Below, one piece after another: positions 1-8,588 of a DNA stretch of 64,000 nucleotides. The DNA lies in the NCBI GenBank assembly GCA_017940265.1, contig JAGAYY010000020.1, forward strand, positions 26,097-90,096. The letters are read 5' to 3'. The stretch comes from Bacilli bacterium (lineage in GTDB: Bacteria; Bacillota_I; Bacilli_A; RFN20; CAG-826). The translations under genes and the position numbers were made by a program. Each line of letters begins with the position of its first letter. The stretch's first letter is position 1. Below the pieces are notes generated by a model, which had not been told where the DNA came from, did no database searches, and saw nothing but the letters and a program-made list of their open reading frames with translations.

Positions 1-2112
1 CCATTAGGTCTCTATAGCACATGGAGAATCTATGTTAAAACTGGTGCGGATGGTCTCAAATACCGCTATAGCGGCACACCATGGGATGGTGTTGATTACG
101 ATCATAGACCAGTTGCTATTGAAGACTACGAATTTGCATTCCGTAACCTTCTTACTGGTTCTCACGGTTTATCCCGTGGTTCCCAAATCGCTTCTGACCA
201 AACATATGGTATCGTCGGTGCACAAAGATACTATAACAACACAAATGTTAAAGATATGTCCGACGAAAAGGCCTTAAATGTTTGGAATAACATGAAGAGC
301 AAAGGCGAATTAGGCCTTCAAACAGGTCATGATGATACAAATGGTGATTTCATTCAATTAACATTATTAAATCCTATTGATAGATTTACCGCGATGTACA
401 CATTATCTTCTAGCTTATATTCTCCAATCCCAGAAGACTTCATCCGTGCTCTTGGCTATAAAGCTGGTGTATCTGAAGATCAAATCGGTTTCGTTAGAGA
501 TGGTTCCAAGAGATATGGTACATTCAACGATAACAGTAGTGTTCCTGCCGCCCATCAAAACAAGATTTGTGACTCAGTTCTCTCTGTTGGCCCATATATG
601 CTTGAAAGATGGGACAAAGATATGAGCATCTTCTACAAGAAGAATACTGAATGGAATGAACCAGGTAGATACAACATCGAAGGTATCAAGATTCTCATCA
701 TCAGAGCCGCTCAACAATCCCCAACAGCCATCTATGACCGCTTCAAACAAGTTGGTGACTTAGATAGCTGCGGTATTCCATCTCAATATATTGATGTTGA
801 AGTCGGTCAACCAGACGTTTTCCAAACAAAAGGTAACTCTACCTTCAAACTCAACGTTAACTCTTGTACACAAGAAATGTGGGATACATTAAATAAAAAA
901 TTATGGAAGCACACAGATTCTGATAGATACATCTGCAAACCATGGATGAGTAACGATAACTTCTTAAATGGCTTATTCTACTCCATTGATAGAAAGACTT
1001 TTGCTACAAAACAAGGTTCGCAACCATCTATCAACTACTTCTCTGATTCTTACTTAAGTGACCCAGAAAATGGTGTTTCTTATAACGATACAGAAGCCCA
1101 CAAGAACGCTGTTGCGGCATATCAAACATATGACGCCGATGGCAATCCAACTTATGGTTATTCCAAAGACAGAGCTGTTTCTTGCTTCAAAGCTGCGGTT
1201 AGAGAATTAGTCGCTCAAGGCAAGCTCAAATATGGCTCAGTCGATAAGCCAAACAAGATTAGCATCAACATTTGGTGGATGTATCAAAGCGATATCAAAC
1301 AATATGGCGAAGATATTGAAAAATACTTCACAGATGCCTTCAATGATCCAGACGTTTCTGGTGGTACAATCAAACTTGAACTCGATCAACAAGCCGTTAC
1401 AGTTTGGGATAAAGTCTATACTGACCACTTACAAGTTGGTAAATTCGACTTAGGCTTCGGTGCTATTTCCGGCAACACTTATAACCCACTTAACTTCTTA
1501 GAAGTTTTAAAGAGTGATAACTCTTCATCATTTACACTTAACTGGGGCACAGATACATCTGTCATTTCCAAGACAAAGCCATTAATCTATGATGACAAGA
1601 TGTGGTCATTCGATGCTTTATGGTCAGTCGCTGACCACGGCGGCATCGTCAAGAATGGTTCTGTTGCTAAGACAGTTGAAATCAGCTACGTCGATTCCTT
1701 AAGAAATGACTTCTATAACGGTTTAGACTTCTCCGTCTGCACTAAGTTCATTGAAGCTGAAGCGGCGGCAATTGACCTCACACGTGTCCAAATCTATGTT
1801 GTTGGCTACGGTGGTGTCGATGTTGAATTCACAAAGAGCGTTAACGAAAAAGGCGAATTGGTTGCAAATGTTCACTTATCTCCAGAATTGGCGGCTCAAA
1901 TCAATGCTGATATGAGACATGCTAACCACATGGACGACATGGATAAATATCCAAAATTATGGAACGAAACACCATTCACCTATGCTAACTACAATAAGTA
2001 TTGGAACATTGACGTGTTCTATAGTTTAGCCATCACTTCCGAAGGCAAACAAGGCACACCAACCGAAGCTTATGTTACTGCTGCAAAGAACGCTGACGAC
2101 TGGAAAGATTAA
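1..2112 (+). CDS. oppA: Oligopeptide ABC transporter substrate-binding protein, 5' end missing
   Basis: The reading frame is open from base 1 to the stop at 2112, so the gene starts upstream of the window and about 703 C-terminal residues are present; the ATG at 256 is internal. The protein resembles family 5 solute-binding proteins (OppA/DppA), which capture peptides outside the cell and deliver them to OppB/OppC. Evidence is moderate: aromatic-rich sequence with runs typical of the family (for example VGPYMLERWDKD and the NTEWNEPGRYNIEGIKILI stretch, matching the usual 'GPY...W..d..i....N..yw' pattern) and the position just ahead of oppBCDF. The signal peptide and lipobox would lie outside the window. 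A second lipoprotein gene follows 16 bases later behind a strong AAGGAGG, so the two are co-transcribed. Confidence 0.85.
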   Translation, partial: PLGLYSTWRIYVKTGADGLKYRYSGTPWDGVDYDHRPVAIEDYEFAFRNLLTGSHGLSRGSQIASDQTYGIVGAQRYYNNTNVKDMSDEKALNVWNNMKSKGELGLQTGHDDTNGDFIQLTLLNPIDRFTAMYTLSSSLYSPIPEDFIRALGYKAGVSEDQIGFVRDGSKRYGTFNDNSSVPAAHQNKICDSVLSVGPYMLERWDKDMSIFYKKNTEWNEPGRYNIEGIKILIIRAAQQSPTAIYDRFKQVGDLDSCGIPSQYIDVEVGQPDVFQTKGNSTFKLNVNSCTQEMWDTLNKKLWKHTDSDRYICKPWMSNDNFLNGLFYSIDRKTFATKQGSQPSINYFSDSYLSDPENGVSYNDTEAHKNAVAAYQTYDADGNPTYGYSKDRAVSCFKAAVRELVAQGKLKYGSVDKPNKISINIWWMYQSDIKQYGEDIEKYFTDAFNDPDVSGGTIKLELDQQAVTVWDKVYTDHLQVGKFDLGFGAISGNTYNPLNFLEVLKSDNSSSFTLNWGTDTSVISKTKPLIYDDKMWSFDALWSVADHGGIVKNGSVAKTVEISYVDSLRNDFYNGLDFSVCTKFIEAEAAAIDLTRVQIYVVGYGGVDVEFTKSVNEKGELVANVHLSPELAAQINADMRHANHMDDMDKYPKLWNETPFTYANYNKYWNIDVFYSLAITSEGKQGTPTEAYVTAAKNADDWKD

Positions 2113-2128
2113 TAAGGAGGATTAAACC

Positions 2129-3409
2129 ATGAAAAACAAAAAAGTTTTATTCCTCACTTCATTATTAGCCGTTGCTACATTGGCTGGATGTGGTACAAAA
2201 ACCTCATCCAAAGCCGATGACGGCGTTCCAACATCAATGATTCTTCCAGAAGCTTCTGAAGTCCAAGGCTACGATAACGATAATGTCAAGTTCCCAGAAG
2301 AACTCCTCGTTAATCATAGAGTGGCCGCATTGATGGTTAATGAAACACTTCAATTAGAAGCCACAGAGCAATTCGGATATGCCGCGAACAACGTCAAATA
2401 CGAAGTTAAAGATGCAACTGTTGCTACTGTTAGTGAAAACGGTCTCATTACTGGCTTAAAAGCTGGCGAAACAGAAATCGTCGTTACTGACAAGAACAAT
2501 CCAGAGTTCAAAAGAACAGTCCCAGTGGCTGTTTATGGTCAAGTTGCTTCCGCCGATGTTCTCGGCATCACAAGTGCTCTAAAGGCTTATGAAAATGAAC
2601 ATCCAGTAAATGAAGTAGTTCAACGCAAGAGAATTACTAGAACATTCGCTAAACGTCCATATGTTGAACCTGTTGAAGGTGAACCAGAAAACGATACACC
2701 ATATACCGTCTTTTCCGCAGATTATTCTGATGAAATGATGGTCTTCAGTGTTGAAGATGCCTACCTCAGAATGTTAGAAACAGACTCTGAAGTCAGAGTT
2801 ACTGATGGCGCTGTTGACTTCACAACATATGACTGGATTTTCCACACAAATAGATATTACGATACACTCGTTTATCACCAACAAGGTGACGCTAAGACCT
2901 TCTATGCAGCAGCTACCCAAGACTATATGGATGCTGGTGTAAGAAGTGCGCCATTATATGACGTCTTAGATAACTTATTCACTGTTGGCCACACATTCTT
3001 TGAAAATCAATTAGAAAATGCCAGTTTCGCAGATATCGCTGATATCGCTGAAAATGACTACAACAACGTTGAAGATAAGAAAGTTGGCTCAATGGGTGAT
3101 GGTTCGTTGTTTGTCCATGGTATTCTCACATTCAAAGACAGCACCGCTGACAATGATGATGAAAGAAACTATGGTATCCCAGTTGGTACACCAACTCCAA
3201 CAACCCAAGATTCAACTTGGATTGTTAAGGATAACAAAGTGGAAGCTATCTACTTCTACCTTGTCCAAGATTACATTATTGATGATTACGAATATCAAAT
3301 GATCATGGATATTGATATCAAAATTGATGAACTCAGTGCGGACAGAAGCGAAATCTATGTCCCTGCTAGAGATGGATATCAAACTGTTGATTACTTATTC
3401 GCTATCTAA
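2129..3409 (+). CDS. Lipoprotein with bacterial Ig-like (Big2) domain
   Basis: A 426-residue protein with a type II signal peptide: a Lys-rich start, a hydrophobic core, and the lipobox LAGC with the lipidated Cys at about residue 21. It is therefore expected on the outer face of the membrane. Residues about 65-136 match a Big2 domain: a start like 'MVNETLQLEAT', then ATVATVSENGLITGLKAGETEIVV, which is the family's signature strand-turn pattern. The remaining ~290 residues are acidic and unrecognised. The SD AAGGAGG at 2113-2119 fixes the start. It sits between oppA and a terminator, so it is made with the substrate-binding protein. A role in presenting or anchoring the transporter's receptor is inference; the family only tells of adhesion-like folds. 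Confidence 0.75.
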   Translation: MKNKKVLFLTSLLAVATLAGCGTKTSSKADDGVPTSMILPEASEVQGYDNDNVKFPEELLVNHRVAALMVNETLQLEATEQFGYAANNVKYEVKDATVATVSENGLITGLKAGETEIVVTDKNNPEFKRTVPVAVYGQVASADVLGITSALKAYENEHPVNEVVQRKRITRTFAKRPYVEPVEGEPENDTPYTVFSADYSDEMMVFSVEDAYLRMLETDSEVRVTDGAVDFTTYDWIFHTNRYYDTLVYHQQGDAKTFYAAATQDYMDAGVRSAPLYDVLDNLFTVGHTFFENQLENASFADIADIAENDYNNVEDKKVGSMGDGSLFVHGILTFKDSTADNDDERNYGIPVGTPTPTTQDSTWIVKDNKVEAIYFYLVQDYIIDDYEYQMIMDIDIKIDELSADRSEIYVPARDGYQTVDYLFAI

Positions 3410-3427
3410 TCGTAATAGCAAAACACA

Positions 3428-3466
3428 AAAGGACTGCTTAAAGCGGTCCTTTTATTTTATTTTTTA
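3428..3466 (+). terminator. Rho-independent terminator after oppA-lipoprotein unit
   Basis: Stem AAAGGACTGC / GCGGTCCTTT (one G-T pair) with a TTAAA loop, followed by a T-rich run. It separates the oppA-lipoprotein transcript from oppBCDF. Confidence 0.85.
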
Positions 3467-3479
3467 TCTTGATATTATC

Positions 3480-3508
3480 TTGTCTTTTTTATAGGATATT
3501 TGTAATAC
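3480..3508 (+). promoter_or_regulatory. Candidate promoter for oppBCDF
   Basis: TTGTCT at 3480-3485, 17-base spacer, TAATAC at 3503-3508. The match is partial. The predicted start near 3515 coincides with the first hairpin of the leader. The terminator just upstream makes a separate promoter necessary here. Confidence 0.45.
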
Positions 3509-3513
3509 CATTT

Positions 3514-3572
3514 GCCATTCTTGAAGAATGGCTTGTTTTGTGGTATATTTAGGAGCCACTTAATTTAAGTGG
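3514..3572 (+). promoter_or_regulatory. Two inverted repeats in the oppB leader
   Basis: Repeat 1 (3514-3532) is GCCATTC-TTGAA-GAATGGC, flanked by ATACCAT and GTGGTAT, which could extend the stem. Repeat 2 (3556-3572) is a perfect palindrome CCACTTAA-T-TTAAGTGG ending just before the SD AAAGGAG (3576-3582). They could be RNA hairpins in the 5' UTR, with the second close enough to affect ribosome access, or a protein operator. The sequence alone does not decide. Confidence 0.5.
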
Positions 3573-3588
3573 AGAAAGGAGAAAACTA

Positions 3589-4644
3589 ATGTTAAGGTAT
3601 TCATTAAAAAGACTCTTACTTGCATTTGTAACCGCCTTTATTATTCTTACACTTACTTTTATCTTGGTTAAGGCTCTTCCTGTAACACTCAAGATTTCAA
3701 CCAGTGCTGGCGAAAGAATGGGTTTCTATGACAAACAAGTTGCTCTTGGCTATTTTAGTGTCATTATTAAACCTGAAACTGAACATTACAAACCAACATT
3801 TAAAATCATAGAAAGCTTTGTGGTTGATAAAAAAGAGTATTTCTATTATCCTAGACCAATTCTCGAACAATATTTTTCATGGCTTGGTAACATTTTCACT
3901 AAATGGGATTGGGGCACATCCACATCCTTAGAATTAAATGCTTCTGCGATTAGACTTATTGGTAGACGTTTGCCAGTGTCAATGTCCATCAATATTATCG
4001 TTGTTTTAGTCTCTGTTCCATTAGGTATCCTTCTTGGTATCTATGCTGGTTTAAAGAAAAACACATGGATTGACCATACTATCTCCACATTAATCATGAT
4101 CTTCGTTTCCATTCCTGGATTCGTCGTCATCACCTTCTTAATTTTCTTCTTCTCTTATCAAACAGGTTGGCTCCCACCTTCATGGCCGAGCTCTACCGCT
4201 CCTTTAGGCACAAGAATCTTAGGCTATATCATTCCTGTCTTATCTCTATCTTTCGGTTCTATCTGTGGCTATGGTAGAGGTGTTAGAGCGGAACTTTGTG
4301 AAGTTATGTCTAGTGAATACTTATTACTTGCTAGAACAAAAGGCTTAACAAAGAACCAAGCAATCATTCGTCATGCTTTAAGAAATGCCTTCGTGCCAAT
4401 TCTTCCAAGTATTCTTGCTGAATTTATTGGTATTTTAGGTGGTTCCATCGTTTTGGAAAGATTATATGGTATTCCAGGCGTTGGTAACATTTACTTTGAA
4501 GCCTTAAACAATACACCAAGAGACTATAACGTCTTAATGGTTGACATGGCTGTTTTTACCATCATTGGTTTATTAGCCGGCATCCTTTTTGACTTATCAT
4601 ATGGATTCATTGATCCAAGAATTAGAATGGGGGCGAAGAAATAG
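3589..4644 (+). CDS. oppB: Oligopeptide ABC transporter permease OppB
   Basis: A 351-residue inner-membrane permease forming half of the peptide channel with OppC. The start region MLRYSLKRLLLAF is the classical OppB/DppB N-terminus, TM1 covers about residues 8-30, and a ~100-residue extracytoplasmic stretch precedes the remaining helices. The cytoplasmic EAA loop is clear (EYLLLARTKGLTKNQAI followed by RHALRNAFVPILP); this loop docks on the ATPases. The C-terminus YGFIDPRIRMG is also typical. The SD AAAGGAG fixes the start. oppC follows after two bases. The loop after TM1 is longer than in the common ~306-residue OppB. Confidence 0.95.
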   Translation: MLRYSLKRLLLAFVTAFIILTLTFILVKALPVTLKISTSAGERMGFYDKQVALGYFSVIIKPETEHYKPTFKIIESFVVDKKEYFYYPRPILEQYFSWLGNIFTKWDWGTSTSLELNASAIRLIGRRLPVSMSINIIVVLVSVPLGILLGIYAGLKKNTWIDHTISTLIMIFVSIPGFVVITFLIFFFSYQTGWLPPSWPSSTAPLGTRILGYIIPVLSLSFGSICGYGRGVRAELCEVMSSEYLLLARTKGLTKNQAIIRHALRNAFVPILPSILAEFIGILGGSIVLERLYGIPGVGNIYFEALNNTPRDYNVLMVDMAVFTIIGLLAGILFDLSYGFIDPRIRMGAKK

Positions 4645-4646
4645 TT

Positions 4647-6791
4647 ATGTTAGAAGATAAAGATTTCGAATTCGTAGAAGAAACCCCTGTTACTAATGAA
4701 GAAGTTCCAGCCGAAGATGAGATTACCGCTGATGATTTCACTTTAACGGAAGTTGATTCTTCAATTCACGAACAAAAGTTCCAAACAAAACCAACAACAT
4801 TTACTAAAGACGCTTTCAGAAGATTTAAAAAGAATAAATCGTCTGTGGCCGCGACTTACATTTTGGGCACTTTAGTGCTTTTATCAATTGTTATTCCACT
4901 TGTTGATAGAAGCGATATTCAAAATTCTCACCCAGAAGAAATTTTCCTTTCACCAAAATTATTTAATGCTGGTACAGGCTTTTGGGATGGCACAGAAAGA
5001 TATTCAAACATCGCTGTTGATATTTCTGAAATGCCAAACGCTACCACCGAAGAAGAAAAACAAGAACACTGGTGGCCAAGTCCAGATGTTTATACTCAAC
5101 GTTCTGCGATTTCCAAAAAGAAATTCACTGATTTGACATATGTTAACAGCCTTTCTAACTTAGGTACATTCGGTAAAGAAGGCTATGTGCAATTTGGCTT
5201 TGATAGAAACGAACTCAAAGGCAATGACTTCGTTGAATTCTCTTCTCAAGAGATTCCAGAATTAGAATTAGCTGCCAATAGCTTATATCTCAGTGCCTTT
5301 GATACATATGACGCTGAAAAAATCCAAGCAAAAGAAGGCAAGGAAGATTTTGGTCTTCCAACCAATTATGTCCTTGGTGATGTCGCTTTATTCTTCTCTT
5401 ATTATGAAGGGGAGACAAAACAAGAAGTTCAATTAGTGGACTACGCTAAAGTACACAATATCGGTAGTGCACTTGCCTCTTATAAAAAAGACAAAGTCGA
5501 TATCGCTAATGTCATTACTACACAAACTGGTAAAACAACATTTGAAAAAGCACGTTTTGCCATCAAAATGGCGACAGCCGGTGAAGACCGTCTTGTTTGT
5601 AACTTAATCGGCGCTCTTGCTTTCGAAAGCAACTTTGCTGAAGAAGAAACAAACGCTATCTTTGCTGATATGTCTTTCACTGATGCCACTAAAGCATTAA
5701 CTAAAACAGCAGATGATAGATTTGCCTATTGGAGTAGTACTGGTCTTAGAGCCATCTACCTCTCCAAAGCATATTTCTGTTCATTTGTTTATGATACATA
5801 TGAAGCTAAATATGGCGTTGCCGTTGATCCAAACTTCTCCATCAAAGACCTTTTAAGATATCAAAAGAATGGTTGGATTTCTTTCAAAACTCCACTTGGT
5901 GATTCTACACTTCGTGACCTCGAAGACTTAGGATTCTATCTTAATGTTAATGAATTCACCTGCGAGATTTTAGATAAAGAAAAATGTCCTATCACCAAGC
6001 CATTAACCATTGATGATTTTGTTTATCCAACACCAAGCGATGGTATTGCGGTCGGTGAAATCGTTTGTAAGGCAGAGGTTTGCCGCTATAAAAAGTTTGG
6101 TTATTCATCAATGCCAAGATTCCTCTTAGGCACAGATGAATCAGGTAGAGATATGCTTAAGTATGTTTTTGAAGGTTTAAGAACATCCTTAATCGTCGCC
6201 ACCCTTACATTCCTCATCTGCTTCACATTTGGTGTTATTTGGGGTTCCATCTCTGGTTATTTCGGTGGTAACGTCGACTTAATCATGGAAAGAATTACCG
6301 ATATCTTAGGTCGTATCCCATTCATGGTTTTAATGACATTGCTCATCCTCCACTGGGGTTCATCATTACCAATGTTTGTTATGGCGTTATGTATGACCGG
6401 TTGGATTGGCACTGCTTCCTTAACCAGAACGCAGTTCTATAGATTTAGAGGTCGAGAATATGTTCTTGCCTCACGTACATTAGGCGCAAGTGATGCTAGA
6501 TTAATTGCTAAGCACATCTTCCCTAATGGCTTAGGTACAATCATTACTGCTGAAGTTTTGTTAATCCCAAGCGTTATCTTTAGCGAAGCCAATATCGCCT
6601 ACTTAGGCTTAGGCTTACAAAACGTTTCATCATTAGGTGTTATCTTATCCGATAACCAAAAGTGGTTGAGTGTTCACCCATACTTACTATTATTCCCATC
6701 CATTATCATCGCCTTATTAATGATTTCATTTAACTTGTTCGGTAATGGCTTGAGAGACGCTGTTAACCCAAGCTTGAAAGGAGAAGACTAA
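4647..6791 (+). CDS. oppC: OppC permease with very large extracytoplasmic insertion
   Basis: A 714-residue protein; family members are usually about 300. After an acidic N-terminal tail (1-50) and TM1 (about 66-88), some 400 residues intervene before the conserved GTDESGRDM segment (about 495-503), where normal OppC has roughly 50-60. The C-terminal 220 residues are a standard permease core with an EAA loop (EYVLASRTLGASDARLIAKH) and the C-terminus FGNGLRDAVNPSLKGED. By topology the inserted segment lies outside the cell. It has aromatic, acidic and strand-like patches and no recognised domain; substrate capture or contact with OppA or the Big2 lipoprotein is only inference. It overlaps neither neighbour (two bases from oppB, one from oppD). 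Confidence 0.92.
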   Translation: MLEDKDFEFVEETPVTNEEVPAEDEITADDFTLTEVDSSIHEQKFQTKPTTFTKDAFRRFKKNKSSVAATYILGTLVLLSIVIPLVDRSDIQNSHPEEIFLSPKLFNAGTGFWDGTERYSNIAVDISEMPNATTEEEKQEHWWPSPDVYTQRSAISKKKFTDLTYVNSLSNLGTFGKEGYVQFGFDRNELKGNDFVEFSSQEIPELELAANSLYLSAFDTYDAEKIQAKEGKEDFGLPTNYVLGDVALFFSYYEGETKQEVQLVDYAKVHNIGSALASYKKDKVDIANVITTQTGKTTFEKARFAIKMATAGEDRLVCNLIGALAFESNFAEEETNAIFADMSFTDATKALTKTADDRFAYWSSTGLRAIYLSKAYFCSFVYDTYEAKYGVAVDPNFSIKDLLRYQKNGWISFKTPLGDSTLRDLEDLGFYLNVNEFTCEILDKEKCPITKPLTIDDFVYPTPSDGIAVGEIVCKAEVCRYKKFGYSSMPRFLLGTDESGRDMLKYVFEGLRTSLIVATLTFLICFTFGVIWGSISGYFGGNVDLIMERITDILGRIPFMVLMTLLILHWGSSLPMFVMALCMTGWIGTASLTRTQFYRFRGREYVLASRTLGASDARLIAKHIFPNGLGTIITAEVLLIPSVIFSEANIAYLGLGLQNVSSLGVILSDNQKWLSVHPYLLLFPSIIIALLMISFNLFGNGLRDAVNPSLKGED

Positions 6792-6792
6792 T

Positions 6793-8586
6793 ATGGAAAA
6801 TAAACAAATTGTATTATCCGTTAAAGACTTACGTGTCAACTTCTCCACAGACCATGGTTATGTCCAAGCGGTTAGAGGCGTTTCGTTCGATTTATATAAA
6901 GGTGAAACATTATGTATCGTTGGTGAATCTGGTTCAGGCAAATCTGTTACCAGTAAAACCATCATGGGTATTTTAGCCGCAAACGGTCGTATCGTTGATG
7001 GTTCCATCATGTATGAAGGTGAAGATTTAACCAAGGTTTCTGAAGATGAGTTCCATCGTATCAGAGGCCGTAAGATTGGTATGATCTTCCAAGACCCATT
7101 ATCATCTTTAAACCCAATCATGCGTATCGGTAAACAAATTACCGAAGCCATGTTATTAAATGGTAATCACTTAAAGAAGATGAAAGAAGAACTCGTTGCC
7201 GAGGAATTCGTTGCTTATAAGAACGCTATTACTGCTTATCAAAGCGAACTCAACAAAGGCAAAGAAACTGTCAAATTCTTAAAGAGTGAAAAGAAAAAAG
7301 AAATTGAAAGAATCAAAGCCATTGTTAAAAACGAAACCGATGGTGCAGTTTATGCTTTGAAATTAGACTATGGTCTAGAAAAAGTTCACATTAAGCATAA
7401 CTATGATGAATTACTCGCTAAAGAAAACGAAAAACTTGCCGCTTTCAAAAACGGTCAACAAATCGAAAATAGCGAAGAAACTATCGAAGATGTTAACAAT
7501 AAGATTGCTTCCTTAAAAGAACAAAAAATAGCTGAATTAAAAGCCGCTGATGAAAAGTATGCCGCTAAGAAAGCAGAAATTCTTAAAGAAGCAGAAGAAA
7601 AGAAAGCTGTTAATAAAGAAGAATTAGCGAAAGTTAAAGCGGACTTCGATAAGAAGATTGCCGAAGCTCAAGCTCACAAGAACGCTAATAGTAAAGAATT
7701 AACAGCGAAATATAAACCAATCATCGCGGAAGCTAAAGCTAAATATTTAGCGAAGAATAAAGAAGCTAACGTTAAAGTCGCGGAAGTTAAAAAACAATAC
7801 CGCGCTGAATACGAACAAGACCTTAGAAATGGCGTTGATAAAAAGGCCGCTAAGGATAAGTACATCGCCAAGATTAAAATTACCAAAGCCGAAGCTAAAC
7901 GCAGAGCGCTTAAGGTTATGGAAGAAGTCGGTATCCCATTCCCAGAAAGAAGATTCAGACAATATCCATTTGAATTCTCTGGTGGTATGAGACAACGTAT
8001 CGTTATCGCGATTGCGTTAACCGCTAACCCAGATATCTTAATCTGTGACGAACCAACTACAGCCTTAGACGTGACCATTCAAGCTCAAATCCTTGAATTA
8101 ATTAACCGTTTAAAAGCGGAAAGAAACATCTCTGTTATCTTTATTACTCACGACTTAGGTGTTGTCGCCAATATGGCGGACCGTGTCGCAGTTATGTATG
8201 CTGGTAAAATCGTTGAATATGGTAAAGAAGAAGAGATCTTCTATGATCCAAAGCATCCATATACATGGGCGCTATTAGCCTCTATCCCTGACGTTGATAG
8301 TAAGGAAAGATTGGAAGCCATCCCTGGCACTCCACCAAACCTTGTCTTCCCACCTAAGGGTGATGCCTTCGCCTTACGTAGTAAATATGCGATGAAGATT
8401 GATTTCAAGAAAGAACCTCCATATTTCAAGGTTAGTGATACTCACTATGCCGCTACTTGGTTATTAGACCCAAGAGCGCCAAAAGTGGAAATGCCTGCTA
8501 TTGTTAAGACTCGTATTGAGGCCTCATTAGCAGCACATAAAGCTAGAGAAGCTAAAAAAACAAAAGCTAAGAAGGAGGACAAATAA
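6793..8586 (+). CDS. oppD: OppD ATPase with ~250-residue coiled-coil insertion
   Basis: ATP-binding subunit driving peptide import. Walker A GESGSGKS (44-51), Q-loop MIFQDP (97-102), signature FSGGMRQR (about 394-401), Walker B ILICDEP (about 415-421) and H-loop ITHD (about 450) are all intact, so it should be active. Length is 597 instead of ~330-350. The extra sequence lies between the Q-loop region (ITEAMLLNG) and KVMEEVGIPFPERR, inside the helical subdomain, about residues 118-370. It is rich in K, E and A with long heptad-like runs, which predicts a long antiparallel coiled coil. The C-terminal tail is also Lys/Ala-rich. oppF starts two bases after the stop, with its SD (AAGGAGG) inside oppD. 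Confidence 0.95.
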   Translation: MENKQIVLSVKDLRVNFSTDHGYVQAVRGVSFDLYKGETLCIVGESGSGKSVTSKTIMGILAANGRIVDGSIMYEGEDLTKVSEDEFHRIRGRKIGMIFQDPLSSLNPIMRIGKQITEAMLLNGNHLKKMKEELVAEEFVAYKNAITAYQSELNKGKETVKFLKSEKKKEIERIKAIVKNETDGAVYALKLDYGLEKVHIKHNYDELLAKENEKLAAFKNGQQIENSEETIEDVNNKIASLKEQKIAELKAADEKYAAKKAEILKEAEEKKAVNKEELAKVKADFDKKIAEAQAHKNANSKELTAKYKPIIAEAKAKYLAKNKEANVKVAEVKKQYRAEYEQDLRNGVDKKAAKDKYIAKIKITKAEAKRRALKVMEEVGIPFPERRFRQYPFEFSGGMRQRIVIAIALTANPDILICDEPTTALDVTIQAQILELINRLKAERNISVIFITHDLGVVANMADRVAVMYAGKIVEYGKEEEIFYDPKHPYTWALLASIPDVDSKERLEAIPGTPPNLVFPPKGDAFALRSKYAMKIDFKKEPPYFKVSDTHYAATWLLDPRAPKVEMPAIVKTRIEASLAAHKAREAKKTKAKKEDK

Positions 8587-8588
8587 CT

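Noticed and set aside
7674..8078. Minus-strand open frame inside oppD
   Set aside because: It runs opposite the Walker B and coiled-coil part of oppD; hydrophobic pseudo-sequence arises from reverse-reading K/E/A codons.
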